Below, piece by piece: positions 1-12,455 of a DNA stretch of 64,000 nucleotides. The first letter of the stretch is position 1. Each line of letters opens with the position of its first letter. The stretch is from Xylogone sp. PMI_703 (taxonomy: Eukaryota > Ascomycota > Leotiomycetes), in contig JAJTUQ010000004.1 in the NCBI GenBank assembly GCA_021399445.1, positions 3,720,001 through 3,784,000 of the forward strand, in the 5' to 3' direction. The notes beneath the pieces were generated by a model that worked only from the letters and a program-made list of their open reading frames with translations, was not told the origin of the DNA and did not search any database. The position numbers and the translations under genes were made by a program.

Positions 1-136
1 TACAGTACAGTACAATACAAATAGCTACAAATACAATGTAGTAAAGTATACCTAGATAGAAGAAACTAGTTCTTCTACGAGGTCAAGCACCAGTACTGTA
101 CTGTACAATATGTAGTAGATGATGAACAGGCTCCCA

Positions 137-225
137 GTGGACAGAGTAGTTGGCATAGTAGTACTTCCAAGCTCGCCATATATTGGTGGCAATTTATGTA
201 CCACTATGCCAACTGCTCTGTCCAC
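137..225. repeat. Imperfect inverted repeat (foldback)
   Basis: The 28-nt arm at 137-164 matches the reverse complement of 198-225 at 26 of 28 positions, and both differences are transitions. A 33-nt spacer separates the arms and is itself partly self-complementary around a central TATA near 180. Similarity continues weakly outward for about 10 nt on each side. This could be a MITE-like remnant or a stable hairpin. No transposase or clear target-site duplication is visible. Confidence 0.6.
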
Positions 226-1855
226 CGAGAGACAGGGCAACAGTCGTATTTACTCCGTAAAGACGCATAAAACCAGCGGCCCAGGCGGAGGAGCTGAGAG
301 TTTGATCTTTTCCGGGGTGCAGCATCAGCGCAGAAAAAGGGCCCTGCAGGAGTTGCCCCGCACCCTATGCAGTGCCTGCTCTGCGGCTTTTTGCCCGTTG
401 TTGCAGTACACACTTCGCAGTACCTGTGCCGCCCTGGGCATGCTTTTCACCTTTTCTCTCTCGCAATTTGGTAATTACTTGATATCTTTACGCATGACTT
501 TTCTCTGGTGGATATTTGGGCCCCGAAGTATGCCATATTCCGTGTTTCCCGTATCCCCTTTCAAGTACCTTGCACCATCATCATTCTTTGCTTGAGCTTC
601 CGGTGGCAAAGGGCAGATCAGGGCTACAACCTAGCAAAAAAGTTTGGGGAAACGGCTTTGCTATATTTGAGCCCGGTTATGGTAATACCCCGTAGGCCAT
701 AGCCTACATCGGGTGGAAATCCGTTCGAATATTTAACGATTTTACTGTACTACTCGTGTAAAAGAGTTAAACCCACCAGATCTTTGATGTAGTTATTCTG
801 GCAGCTATATTGAATTCAATTGTATTTTGTGTGAGAATCGGCGTCTTTGCCATGGTGTAGGTTGTGGTCCGGCTGTAACTGGCCTCGATTACCGTAATCT
901 GTCGGGAGAACGGGTACCTTGCGGAGCTTGCTTAACCATACTGTAGCCTCGGGCGTCGCGGACGCAGCGAATCCCGCGAGTCAGGTATTAATAGAGGCAT
1001 CGCTCTATTTTCTTGCTCCGGCGAAGGACAAAGTGTATATCATGGGCACAGTAATTTCTTCCTTCTTTAATCCTTTGCTCGTTTTTGGTACGAGGAGAAA
1101 GGACCAGAGGTTCTGTATGGACAAACGGGCTTGTTCTCCCGGTACAAAAAGAAAAATAATATTACTGTATACCATGCCCCTCTCTTGATATTGTACAGGG
1201 CGGGCGCGAGTTGAGGCCCATCCTTCCATTGGGTACCCATCCACAGTACGGAGTAAGGCCCCAGAAATCACGCGACTAGAGTAATCCGTATCGCATCGCT
1301 TGTGAGGAATTAGCGAATGTACAGTAAATGCAATGCACCAAACTCGGGCAGGATTCGAAATCTCACTGCAGACCATAATCATTCCGTTCCGGCAAAGAAG
1401 GGACGGGGAGGTCTTCTAATGTAAGACGGGTTTAATCTGAAAATATTTCCATTTGCGCTCTTTGCATTGGCTGTTCTGCACGGATATATGGAGGGGCCGA
1501 ATGCGTGCTGTACGGAGGTATGTACGTACCGACGTAGATGCGTAGATGCGGGACACTTGTGGGCGTGTGTGCGTGCATGCGTATTGAGTGCAGCGTGGGT
1601 GGATGAAGCAAGTGGATATTTACAAGCTCGGAGACCTTTGGTGGCATATTCTTCCCCTCCATCCTAAAACGGAAAGAGTGGAAACAGAACTGCCTTTTTT
1701 TTTTCTTCCTTCAGGGGGGGTTTCGCGCAAAATATTTGAGTCTGGTACGCGCAAGTACGGCTGTGATCATTGCGTTTTTGATACGAAGGTGTCCATCGTT
1801 GCTCTGCTGCTAATAATAACAATAAGACAAAAAGCAACAGCCATGTACTGTGTAC

Positions 1856-1879
1856 AGCTACCCAGCTACCCAGCTACCG
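1856..1879 (+). repeat. Short tandem repeat, unit AGCTACCC, about three copies
   Basis: Three consecutive 8-nt units are seen, the last with its final base changed. It lies in non-coding DNA upstream of LARP1. No function can be assigned. Confidence 0.7.
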
Positions 1880-3277
1880 TCTGCACCGAGCGGAGGGGAG
1901 AGCGGCTTCCTGAGGTTACCACGGCCACACGCTGCCCATGGTCGCTGTGACTCTTACTGCTGCTGGAGGAGGCCGGATGGATATATGTGGTTGGGATGGG
2001 GGATTAAATACCTCGGACCGGGCTGCTGCACAGAACAGGAAAGTGTTGGGTGCCAAACGAGAGAGAAGGGACCAGCATCGGTGTTCTTTTTGCTGGTTGA
2101 GATTGTGTCTCAAGTGATTTGTCAAATCCCGTAAAGCAAGAAGGTACACAGTACATCTCAGATCCTGTACAGTGTCGTTGCCTGGCTGATGGAATATGCG
2201 GGTTTGAAGGCCTGCGTGTTCTTTTAACCTCCATCCATCAACGGAGAATCATTCCAGGCGCAAAAGCTCAGCGCAACAGAATCTCAGATACACGTCTCTC
2301 CTCCACCATCCACTCCGCGATATATATAATCCATCTCTGCTTTGCTGCGAGGTTCAAGCGAGCATCTGGTTGGGCGGTGGTCCAGCAACACGCTTTCCTG
2401 CTTGCTTGCTCGCTGCTCGCTGCTCGCCCTGCCCCCTCCAAAGTGGGTGCGCTTGGGTTGCCGAGAGAGCCAGAGCCTCTACCCAAATTTTTGCGAACCG
2501 CTAATTCGTGTAGAGAGACACAGTGCAAAGAATTCTTTCCTCCAGGCCAGACTAGCCCTACGACTTTCCCATTTCTTCACCTTCCTCCAACGCCCAGTAC
2601 GGCTTTGGTTTCCCCTCTCTCTCCCCTCAGCCGCCCTGGGAATATCTTCCCTCCATCGAAAGTCGAACGGTCTTTACTTTACGCGGTTTCTTCCAATTTC
2701 CCTCCCAGTGTTCGGATTCCTGCTTTGCCCCGATCTCTCTTCTTCTTTGTTTTTCACTGGGGCGCGGGTTTTTTTGGGCTCGTCCAAGAATTCCGTGTTC
2801 CCTACTTCAGCACAAAAAAAGCCTCCTCCCGCGGGACAGCTTGACCACACGCTTCTGGAACCTCCAAACCCACACAGAAAAATTCCGGGCGCTTGGAAAA
2901 GAATCGTCCCTAGAGAAGTCGCTGCAAATCCTGTGGGCTTCTCTCGTCCGACCGGTCTCTGTCTCCATCGATTCTCCAATCTCCCCGAAAGGTCAGTCGT
3001 CGTCGTCGGTCGTATCATCCCATTTTGCACTTCCAATTTTTTTTGCCGGTTTATATTCGCGCGGAGTGGGCAACTTCTCTGCATTTGCACGCCGCGAAGT
3101 GGTGGGATTGTCTTCTGCTTTATGTCTTTTGTCCTGTGCTTCCATCTGTTTTGCCTTGCGTCGCTTTTTGTTTGCCCTGTCAAAGGGAATTACAACGTAC
3201 CTGTGTTCCACACTTTAAGCAAGCTTCCTCCGGCTGATGTTCATTGCCATTTGCAGACCTCGCATCTTTTGGCCCGC

Positions 3278-3296
3278 CACCACCACCACCACCACC
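3278..3296 (+). repeat. CAC trinucleotide microsatellite
   Basis: About six CAC units sit in the presumed leader of the LARP1 gene, roughly 460 nt before its start codon. Confidence 0.75.
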
Positions 3297-3758
3297 TATA
3301 AACTACCTTCTGACACCGACTCTTGACGGCTCTTGTGCCACCGAACGGACTACACTCCCGTTTCGAACTCCAAGATACAATATATAGCTAGCTGAGACGC
3401 TTCGATTCGATAATACCTCCTTACCTCCGGTCCAACCGTCCATTCCTCTATACCCGTTTGTTATTTACGAGCATCTGCGCACTCGTGCGACTAGGTATAC
3501 AGACCACCGAGATTCAATCGTCCTACCTGAATCCAGTCGTCGCGGTCTGGCATATCTCACCAGCTTCGAACCTGGTCAGCACTGCCTGGTAGCTGTGCGG
3601 GGAGGTTGAGCACACCTCTCCACACCTTTAAGTGGTAGAGAAGATCCCGGAGGCAATCCTGTGAAGGGATAGTAGGGATCTTTTTTACTGTCTCTTATTT
3701 CGATCTAGTTCGGTCGAAGACTGCTACTGCAGGATATACTAACTGCTCTAACTCCAAA

Positions 3759-6700
3759 ATGAGTACCCAAACCTCCCGCTTGCCCGGAGAGGCTCCTTCA
3801 AACCAAGCAGCGTTCTCATACGCACAAGCGGCGAAAGGGCGCGCAACTTCGAATACGAACACTACCATCCAATCAAGCCAGACAACCTCCGGTGCAAACA
3901 CGCCGGCGAAAGATGCAACCTCCGCAGCGGTCTCGGTAAATGGGTCGACAGCCGAAGTGGCAGAACACATTGCAAATGGAACTCACGATCTTGGCAAGGG
4001 AGAGAATATCTCGGCAGTCAGATCAGACTCCTCCGAATCCAGGTTGACGGCTGCAAATACCGCACCAACTTCACCTAGTGTCGGCTCGGCTTCTGCATCC
4101 ACAATCCCAAAAGAGGACGGCCTCAACCTAGCAAACAGCACGGGGGGCGAGAGTGGGTGGGATAAATCTGTCCCAGCGTCTGGTGGAATGGACAAACATT
4201 CAGAAGCCGGCGATGGCAAAAAGGGAAGAAAAGGTAAGAAAAGCAAGAATGCTGAGAAGGAATCAGAAAAGGAGAAAGTTGAGGAACCAAAGGTGTACGT
4301 TCCAGCCGCACCACCTGCGGTCAATTTCTGGCAACAGCGTCAAGAGGCCCAGGCAGCAAAAGCCAAGGCATCACCTGTGGTTGATTCAAGTCAATCTTTT
4401 GATGTGGTAGATCCATCGGCTGGACTAAAGAAGAAGAGTGGTAAACCCACAGACGAAGCAGCATCAAATAGTGGTCCAAGAGAGGCATCGAATACGATCA
4501 AGACACAGAAGAAGGGCTCTGATGGGTTGAGAGGCAAAGATGAAATAGCCAATAAGAGACCTCCCCGAGGTAGCAGAATTGGTGACAAGGACGAGAAAGC
4601 TGTCCACTTGCCTCCGCCTGTTGAGGATGCTACATCCTGGCCAACGCCAGAGACCGCATTGGAGGAGGGCAAGCGCAAGGCGCAGGAGAAGTCCGAGAAG
4701 GATGAGAAGGACAAGGAAAATAGCGATAATGCTTCCAGTAAGCCACGTCCGAAGGAAAAATGGGTTCATGTCCCATATATTCCAACAGTTACCTTCAATA
4801 CTCCTATACCGCCTAGAGGCGGCAGAGGGCGGGGTGGTGGCCGTGGAGGTCGCGACTCCAGCGGTCGTGGTGGTCATGCAGCCAACGGCAGCATTGTTGG
4901 AGAGAAGGCAAGCAACGCTTCTGGTGCTCAAGAGTCTAAAGAGCGTGGTAGAGAGGCCGCCACAAATGGTAGAGCAAATTCCCTTCCTCCAAACTCGTCG
5001 AAACGGCCCTCTAGCAATGGCCCATACGGAGCACGCGAGCAGCGCAAGTCCCTAGCAACGGCACCTAATGGACAGAGATCAGGCACGACATCCACGACCA
5101 AAGCTGATGCCACCTCTGCAGAAAACCGCAATCCGTCAACAGTCGTACAAGCTGAAAACGCACAAAACGACCAAGATGCTTCTCGTGCTGATAACCTCAA
5201 GGGCGCTAAGCCTGAGCAAGTTCAGGCAGTGAATGGCGAAGGTCATGCTCATGTCAGGTCAGCCAGTGATCGACGTAGTGAACCGAACCTCAGAGGAGCT
5301 GATCAGTTTAGGGATGGCGCGAATTTCACAAAGGAGGGCGGCCACCAGAGTCGTGATAGAACTGAAGGCCGGTCTGATCGCGGCCGTGGAAACTTCCGCG
5401 GCCGCGGAGGCCACAACAACTTCACGAATGGCCATAATTTCGCCAATGGACATGGATCGCAGAGTGGAGGTGCATACCAGACACGACAGAATTCCGGTCC
5501 CTATAGCCCCCCTCTTCAGCAGCCACCTTTCCAAAATTCATTCACCCAAGGTTCTTCGCGTAGTGGCCGTAGCGGTGGTCGATCACAGTCCATTCCAAAT
5601 GGCTCGATGTATTCGAGATACCCTCCTAATGGCAATACAGGTTCCCAGATGACTCCGCTACAGACCTCTGGACCAGTATTTGACTACCAGCCGATGGCCC
5701 ACATGAGTGCAATTCCATATAATCCTTTTATCGAGCAGTACTCGGTGCTTGCAATGGTTACTATGCAGCTCGAATATTACTTCTCTATTGATAACCTGTG
5801 CAAGGATGTCTTCTTGAGGAAACATATGGACTCCCAGGGATTTGTATTCCTGAGCTTCATTGCTGGATTTAAGCGCATCCAGGCTCTTACTCAGGACTTC
5901 GAGCTACTACGATATGCTTGCCAAGAGTCCGAATTGATTGATATTATCAAGGGCGAGGATGGCGTTGACCGTCTCCGACGACAGGAAGGATGGGAGAAAT
6001 GGGTATTGGGGATGGAAGATAGAGATGAGTCTGTCAGGAATGCTGGCCCAACTCAGCACTTTCGTCAGCCTTCCCAAAGATCTCAGTCAATGGGTCAGCT
6101 GATGCTGCCAGGACAGCACATAATGCCACCACAAGCATTTTCGCCAAACGGCACCGGACCCTATGGTAATGGTCTGGCAGTCGCACCTGCAGCCGGAGCA
6201 AATGGACATGCCTATCCAGCTGATATTCCACTTTCTGCAGCAGTGCCCGATTTTGCACCTGGTTATCAACCCGCCAATAGCTCTCCTGATCCATTGGATG
6301 CCGAAACGACTTTCACCGATGAAGAGGTGGATAACTTGACTCTAGTCTTTGCTTCCGCAAAAGCCAGTGGCGATTCAAAGCAGGTACCATATCACAATGC
6401 CTCTGCGCGTACGTTTTCTAATGGTTCAATTGATGGAAGAAGCATTGAAGGGATGATTGAAGAACTTCGACAAGGCCGACCTTTAACCAACGGCTCCCAT
6501 TCTTCCGAACAGTGAGTAACTTCCTATATATTTGGAGTTTACGGTGGCTAATATCTGAGTGTGTATAGCTCTCCTGAGCAATCTAGAAAACCTGAAGGAG
6601 GGAATCCGCCTCCAGTAATGTGGGTCAAAGGTCAGAAGCAGCAGGTACTAGTTTCTGAACATAACACTGAGGAGTCATATACTGCTGTTCGTGCTCGTGC

Positions 6701-7097
6701 ATTAAAGCATCGAGAGGTTTCCGGTCCGGACGAGACTCACCCAGACATGAAACTTCTATACGAGTTCTGGGCCCATTTCCTTTGCAGAAATTTCAATCCC
6801 AAGATGTACTATGAGTTCCGCGCATATGCTTTCGAAGATGCGGCACAAAATAAGTCTGTTGGGATGGAAAATCTGATCACTTACTATGATGAAATTCTGA
6901 ACAGCAAGAAAAAGACCATTCCAGAACCCCTTGCAAGACATTATGTTGAACTTGTTAAAGGCGAAGAATCGAGCTCTAAGCGCCCTGGATTTGACAAACT
7001 TCGAGCTGCCTGGAGAAATGGTGCCCTGGACCTGAAAAGCCGAAAAAAGATTGATAGCCTTGTTGATGCAAAGTTGCGAGCTGAGCTTGAGCGGTGA
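3759..7097 (+). CDS. La-related protein 1 (LARP1/Slr1 family) RNA-binding protein
   Basis: Two exons, 3759-6511 and 6569-7097, joined by a 57-nt GTGAGT...TAG intron; the phase closes to give 1093 residues. The first ~600 residues are disordered, rich in K/E and with two RGG-type blocks (near residues 350-372 and 540-560). A La motif follows at about 655-750, recognisable from MQLEYYFSIDNLCKDVFLRK and the GFVFLSFIAGFKRIQ stretch. Exon 2 carries the DM15 helical repeats typical of LARP1, with the core LYEFWAHFLCRNFNPKMYYE at about 970-990. Proteins of this family bind mRNA and, through DM15, cap-proximal sequences, and regulate translation of ribosomal protein mRNAs. The DM15 region separates it from the shorter Sro9/Slf1 La proteins. 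The only upstream coding signal is junk, so the first ATG of this frame is taken. Confidence 0.9.
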
Positions 7098-8396
7098 TAT
7101 CAATGACTAGTCTTTAGGCGTATTCTTTTTCATTTCTTGGTTTCGAGTTATGCCGATTCTCCATAACCATATGTGCGATCTCGCGTCTTGGTCTCGGTTG
7201 CGAACATGATATGCAGCTTGGCTGTATTCCTACCCCGGCTTATGGCTTTTTCTTTTGACGATTAACTTTTGCAGCTTATTCGGATGGACTGGACTATCTA
7301 TCTAGCTGTTGCAACGATTAAGTTCTTTGCTTACACCTTCTGGAGCGAAATGTTCTACGACTTTGTTACGCTTACGCTTCACCTGGGACTTATTTATGAG
7401 TACTATACTGTGGTTCTTGGCGTTAATAGGGGCTTGTATAGACGAGAGATCGTGCACTACAAATCAGCAATGTCTGGTCTCTCCCTGTGCAGAGCTCAAA
7501 CAAACTGGGTTGTCTGTTTTCTGTCACATATTTGTATTCCGGCATAGCCTTGACTCTTCCTTCTCTTTCCAAAAAGTCCAGTAAAGTCGTTCATCATCAT
7601 TGCATCGATATGGCGGCCTTACAAAATGCATATGCTGGGAGCTGTTTACTACCGAAAAAATAACCATGTGGGCTTTTGACTCTTTTTTTTACTTTTGCAT
7701 GCCTTTCCTTTTCGCAGCAATAACTGTGCTTGGTTCACACAAAATTCGATTTGGTATCGGTGTTCCCGTCAGATAGAAGAAAAAACACACAACAAAACTT
7801 TGCTGTTTGTACCATAGCAAACCCTGATTTTACAGCATGCAACTACTTGTGACAGTACCTATTCGCTTGTGGTTCGTGAATATAAAAAAACATACACAAT
7901 GATCAAAAGACGGATGTCCAAAGCGAACTTTAGGTGTGGCAGGTCTTTGCAAGTTGAAATGGGGTATGCACTTCTAATGACTGTGTAATATATCTTGAGC
8001 TTTTCTGGTGCTGCTTCCCAGCATCACGATACTGTAACATTATATCAGAGAGTAGTTTATGAACACGGCGGAACGGGATAAGGGAATGGACGGAATGTTG
8101 GAAATACCCACACTACTCTGGCAACTCTAAAAGAGAAACTTAAGTATGGAGAAATATGATTGTGTTGTTATAATCGAGGAGAACTATTCGTATGTAAATG
8201 TAGATGCAGATGCAGATTGGTATGCATCTTAGGAGCCATTCCTTCACTTCGGTAAAGGTGCTCTTCTATTTAGACCCACGCGGACCGATCTCAAAGTGTG
8301 CATTATTCGAATCCAATTAATATTTATGTAGTGTGTATTCACTCTATGCCTTCATTGAAAAGGCCGCGAATATATCCTCGATAACCATCCCCCCTA
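7098..8396. other. Intergenic region between convergent LARP1 and NPR3 genes
   Basis: About 1.3 kb between two convergent stop codons. It is A/T-rich with T runs and presumably holds both 3' ends. A 92-codon frame at 7269-7547 is hydrophobic but has no neighbour exon, no family match and overlaps a second frame of similar length, so I do not call it a gene. Confidence 0.6.
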
Positions 8397-10598
8397 TTAC
8401 CAGTGTTTCGTCACCAGCAAATGTTCCTGAAACTGCAATAAAATACCCCAAGTCTCTTTCCTCTTCATACCCTCTCTAAGACCAATGTTCTCTAATGCTT
8501 CTTTGCCATTGAAATACTTCACAAACTTTCCCCAGGCCTCCTTCACTTTAGGATCCGTGAAGCGCTTGCCTATGGCGGCTATATACAGTGAGTCATCGTG
8601 ATTGACTTTATGCGGATCTGTAATGATATGTGGATGTATGCCTTGAAGGTGGGGCGCATTGTTTGATGAAGGATGAGTGGTGGCCGTGGGCAGAGGTCTC
8701 TTTGCGAACTCTTTGGCATCTGCTGCAGCTTCGGCGGAAGCCTTTGCGGCAAGGCGTTGTAGTCTTGCACGCTCTGCTGCTTGTTCCACAGACAAGGGCA
8801 CAGATGGATCGTTGTCCGAGAGCCTATCCATTCCAGATTCGTCCGTTGATTCTGCACTCACTCGAGAAGAGGAGCTCTTGCTAGCTGACAGTCGCTCCAG
8901 CCTTAATGAGTAGTCCACTTCGTAGATTATCTCGGGCCAGACTAGTATCCAAGCAAAGGTCTTGAGCTGCGTTACCCAGCCACCACGAATGAGCCAAGCA
9001 AGCATTTCCATATATGTTGCGCGATGGTCTTTGCTGGGCGAGAAAGATTTATATGGCCGTGGTAAGGCCGAAAGACTGGCTAGGAATGTAGGGAGCGCTG
9101 GAGCAAGTGGAAAGGCCTTAGTCCAAGCTACACTCGCAGAAGGTAGTCTGCGGCTGTCACAGTTTGGTGAAACGATATATGTGTCGCGAGCATGAAGCGG
9201 TGGTATTGCTATAGCTCTGCGCCAGTAGATCAGATGCTGAGCCAGAACCCGGATATCAGATAACATGATCGATTCTGTCTGGGCCACCTGCTGAAATGAT
9301 AACGTAGGCTTGGAGTGTTTGATGTACTGGACTAATGGTGCGGATAGCTCTGTGTTATCCTTCTCTATTTCAGCAATAATCTTCTCTTGATCGTCAAGGA
9401 GTAAAAGTGCAAAATGTTTGTTGAGGTGTGTAGGATCTTCGTTTCCATCCTCATCAAGTAATGGGTTTGCGGTTGTTAGCAGTAAACCAGGCATGGACCT
9501 CTCAGTCGGGCTTGGAAGACTAGTCAGGAATGAAGGCACTGGGACCTGTAGTGAAAGATCCAAAGGTGGGTTTGCTGCCAGGTGGATAGTAGCGATTTTG
9601 TTCTGTGAAATTGCAGTTGTGACATCCCGAATTGCACAAGCCAATGTCGACCGGCCGAGAATGTCATTCCAGAGCCAAGACATAGGACGTCCTGTATAAA
9701 ATCAGAACTGGATTTGGAAATTTGTATCATGGACAATAAGCTTACTCTCCTCACGAGCTTTCTCTTTCATAGCCAGTATCATTTCAGATTCCTTTAGGAC
9801 GTAGTTACTCTGTGCCTGAGCATGCTTTAAAGCCCTACTAAACTTCTTGATGACATATTCATATATATCAAAAATACGATCATCTTCTTCATCTTTTGGC
9901 ACATTTAGAATAAATACGACGTTAAACATTGTCATTTCTCCATGGTCTTCTCCATCTTCTGAAGTTGTATCAGTAGTAGTCCGCTTCTCTAACTCCGCCT
10001 TTGTGTCGGCTTCTGTTCCAACAATCTCTTTCGGGGATATAAGTCCGGTATCCTCCTCTTCTCGACTGGCTTTTTTGTTCTTGCCCGATCTCTTTTTCTT
10101 CCATAGACCGTCTTCGCGAATATGCATTGGATAGGAAATAAAGTAGAGTGGATCCAGCGACAACTCGAACTTTCTCTTGTGATACGCTCTTGAGGGCGTC
10201 AGAATACTTTCCAGGTCTTGAGTAGAAAATTCGAGTAGATGCTCCCATGGGACAACCTGCTCTCCATTGGGTAGGTCATAATGATCATCGCCTTCAAGAG
10301 GATCTGGGATATGACTTTTGCGCCGGGTGAATTTCTCTCCTATACTAAGCCTTCCTAGACTCTGGTGAATTTGGAAACTACCATCATCAAGATCTGAGTC
10401 GCTACTATAGCTATCAAGATCTTGTTTCCCCTCTAATTCACTCTGGTCTAGTTCAGTTCCATATCGTGTTTCTCTTTGAGAGGCGGCTGTATTTGGCCGC
10501 GGGGGATAATGGAACACAAATCGGGGACCATCTTTGGACCTAATTACAAGAGCAACAGCAATCAATCCGGAATTGGTGGGAAGTGGATTGGAAGACAT
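8397..10598 (-). CDS. NPR3: Nitrogen permease regulator 3 (Npr3), GATOR1/SEACIT subunit
   Basis: Exons 10598-9746 and 9691-8397 on the minus strand, with a 54-nt GTAAGC...CAG intron, give 715 residues. The N-terminus has the longin-type start of the family (LIAVALVIRSKDGPRFVFHY) followed by an acidic insertion, then the conserved PWEHLLEFSTQDLESILTPS region near residue 120 and FNVVFILNVP near 220. The C-terminal half carries the Npr3 helical region, including the IRDVTTAISQNKIATIHLA stretch. Npr3 forms, with Npr2 and Iml1, the GTPase-activating complex that inhibits TORC1 at the vacuole when amino acids are short. The start is the first ATG in frame. The gene is divergent from nothing close; 550 nt separate it from COX19, which is on the same strand upstream. 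Confidence 0.92.
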
Positions 10599-11149
10599 GT
10601 CATTGAATATAAATTGTGAAGGCTTAAGCCTTGTTCAACGAGGCAGGTCACTCAGTAACTCTTGATTGGGGGATCTGTATTGGCGATAGGGCTGAGGCAA
10701 AGCCGTGCTGGCCCGTGCGCAGCTCATAGTGCCCATCCCTCATCCAAGCTCTAACAGTTCCCTAGCTCGCCTAGCTAAAGATGAAAGAGGGGGTACAAGA
10801 TGACGCTGTAGTTACGCCAAGCTAAGGTTATTTAAGTATAGATTCTGATAAAAGAGGTATCCCTGATGATTTCTTCTAGAGTAGAGACGCATCGCTTGTT
10901 CATAAAATCCCAGACGCTGTAATAGACAGCGCACGCCCGCCGACCCAAAGTTATGTTAGGCAAATCGCTGTCCAATGACACATCAAACGTAAGCAGAAGC
11001 TCCGGCATCCCGTTAGGTATCCAAGTAAGTAATGATAAAATCTTCTAGTCATTGACCCGTGAGTGGGGTATTATTGGTGTGCGTAGTCTCCATATCTTAC
11101 AATCCTCCGTTTCATTGATGCGAATATCTCTCTCGATGGCTTCCTTGAG
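10599..11149. other. Intergenic: NPR3 promoter side and COX19 3' side
   Basis: About 550 nt without a recognisable gene. It must contain the NPR3 promoter and the COX19 polyadenylation site. Downstream of the COX19 stop the same frame stays open for a further 40 codons, but it has no family resemblance and is treated as chance. Confidence 0.55.
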
Positions 11150-11657
11150 CTACCATTTTATTTCCTTACTACCATTTCCGGCATCGGTACGGTTTATCTC
11201 GCTGGCTGACTTCTCGTCCTCAAAGCCTAGATTCTTAAATTCGTCTCTTGCCATAAGGTTTCTAACGCAACGATTGTCCCAATCAGCATGCGAACGCTTC
11301 CAAAGGGATCTATCGAATAGTGACGGACTTATCCATTCGGCATTGTAAATAGGATTTTGCCAGGTTCCTACACTCCGGCTCATTCGTCCCTCGTACCTTT
11401 TTGATACATGAAAGATAGCTGGTCATAACATCCTTGCACTCCCCTGAAGCATAGAGGAATTGGAATTGGTTAGTGGACTATCTTGATTGCCATTGATATA
11501 ACAAGCGCGTAAGTGGTCATACCATAGTGGTCTAGTGGAAAGCTACCACGTTCAGGCCTGCATGCAATTAGCAGGAATCCTGCATTCTTAACCGCTTAAC
11601 TTACGGTACAGGCTTAGCAATGACTTGCCGACCTCCTGGACCTCCCAATTGACTCAT
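11150..11657 (-). CDS. COX19: Cytochrome c oxidase assembly protein Cox19 (twin CX9C)
   Basis: Four small exons on the minus strand: 11657-11605, 11557-11523, 11443-11329 and 11261-11150, with introns of 47, 79 and 67 nt. All phases close and give 104 residues. The protein starts MSQLGGPGGRQ, then has PPERGSFPLDH and a coiled-coil-helix domain with C32/C42 and C54/C64, both CX9C, followed by the family's NLMARDEFKNLGF tail. Cox19 is a soluble protein of the intermembrane space needed for copper delivery to cytochrome oxidase; the cysteine pairs are the Mia40 import and oxidation signal. Introns 1 and 2 have GTAAGT and GTATGA donors; intron 3 uses the unusual GTCCGT. Because no exon exceeds 115 nt, single-frame ORF searches miss this gene. 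Confidence 0.93.
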
Positions 11658-12455
11658 GGTGTAGTTTTATGATGAAAAGCGTCCGAACACCGATTAGATG
11701 AAGTTCTATTCCGCAAGGCTAAGCCTAAAATGGAAGTAGTGCTACCTATCTATCTAATTCAATTCCACACAAATTATTCTCACTCGCACCAGCCCATGCG
11801 ATATATTCGCTAATCGTTACTGAATGCCAATTCCCATATAAACATTATCAGTTGGTTTCCCGTATATTCGTATTTTGAACAAAGTTGTGAAAAGCAGTGA
11901 ACCGGAAATAATTCTCTGAATTAACGGAACCATTCCGTTCCGGATCTTTTCCGAGCTACCCCTCTGTACGCTCATCAGATCCTCAACATGCATCAGTCCT
12001 CTGTATCCATGGGATTGATTCATCTATGGCCTAGAGGTAAGTATAATTAACTCAGGTTTTGTCCCGAGGTCTCTCTCTTCTATCTTGATCGTTAAGGCAC
12101 CCTCTTAAATCTCCATCTGCCAGTATTATGACGTCATCTTCTCGGAATGTGGAGTACCTTATTGCAGAAGTACCATAGTAAGAGAACTAGATAATTTTTA
12201 GAATGAATAAATAGATAAACATAAAATGCGCCATTGTACAGTGTCGTGTATCATTAGCTACGAATCGTATTGACCAATTATACCCTTCCGATTTCATTTG
12301 GTGTCGCTGTTAAGCCAAGATAAGCTGCGCATGTAGCTATGATGTATGTGAAGCTATAGGTCATATGATTTTCTCGAACCCCTCATTATTTCTCCTTCTA
12401 CGGACGTGATACTATCCTTCACACATACTTGTAACACTCCCAGAAGAAGTCCATA
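11658..12455. other. Divergent promoter region, COX19 and GFA-protein gene
   Basis: About 800 nt between two divergent start codons. It is A/T-rich. I see no conserved protein segment and no clear regulatory palindrome. Confidence 0.55.

Larger units (their letters stand above)
1..3758. other. Intergenic region and long LARP1 leader, no gene recognised
   Basis: I find no supported coding gene here. Open frames exist on both strands, the longest at 2119-2844 and 2342-3301 (+), but they overlap one another, translate pyrimidine-rich DNA into low-complexity S/P/F/L-rich peptide and match no family I know. About 2400-3100 is strongly C/T-rich, as expected for a fungal core promoter and 5' leader of the LARP1 gene. 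Small repeats are present: a foldback at 137-225, an AGCTACCC triplication near 1856-1879 and a CAC run at about 3278-3296. Confidence 0.6.

Noticed and set aside
2119..3301. Two long overlapping plus-strand frames of 241 and 319 codons
   Set aside because: They overlap in different frames, translate C/T-rich DNA to low-complexity peptide, lack family resemblance and lie in the LARP1 leader.
7269..7584. Two overlapping ~90-codon plus frames downstream of LARP1
   Set aside because: They overlap in different frames, have no partner exons and lie in likely 3' UTR sequence.
11521..11590. tRNA-like stretch with an A-box-like TGGTCTAGTGG and a hairpin GCAGGAATCCTGC
   Set aside because: No cloverleaf or acceptor stem can be drawn, the B-box is poor, and the segment is exon 2 and intron 1 of COX19 read on the opposite strand.
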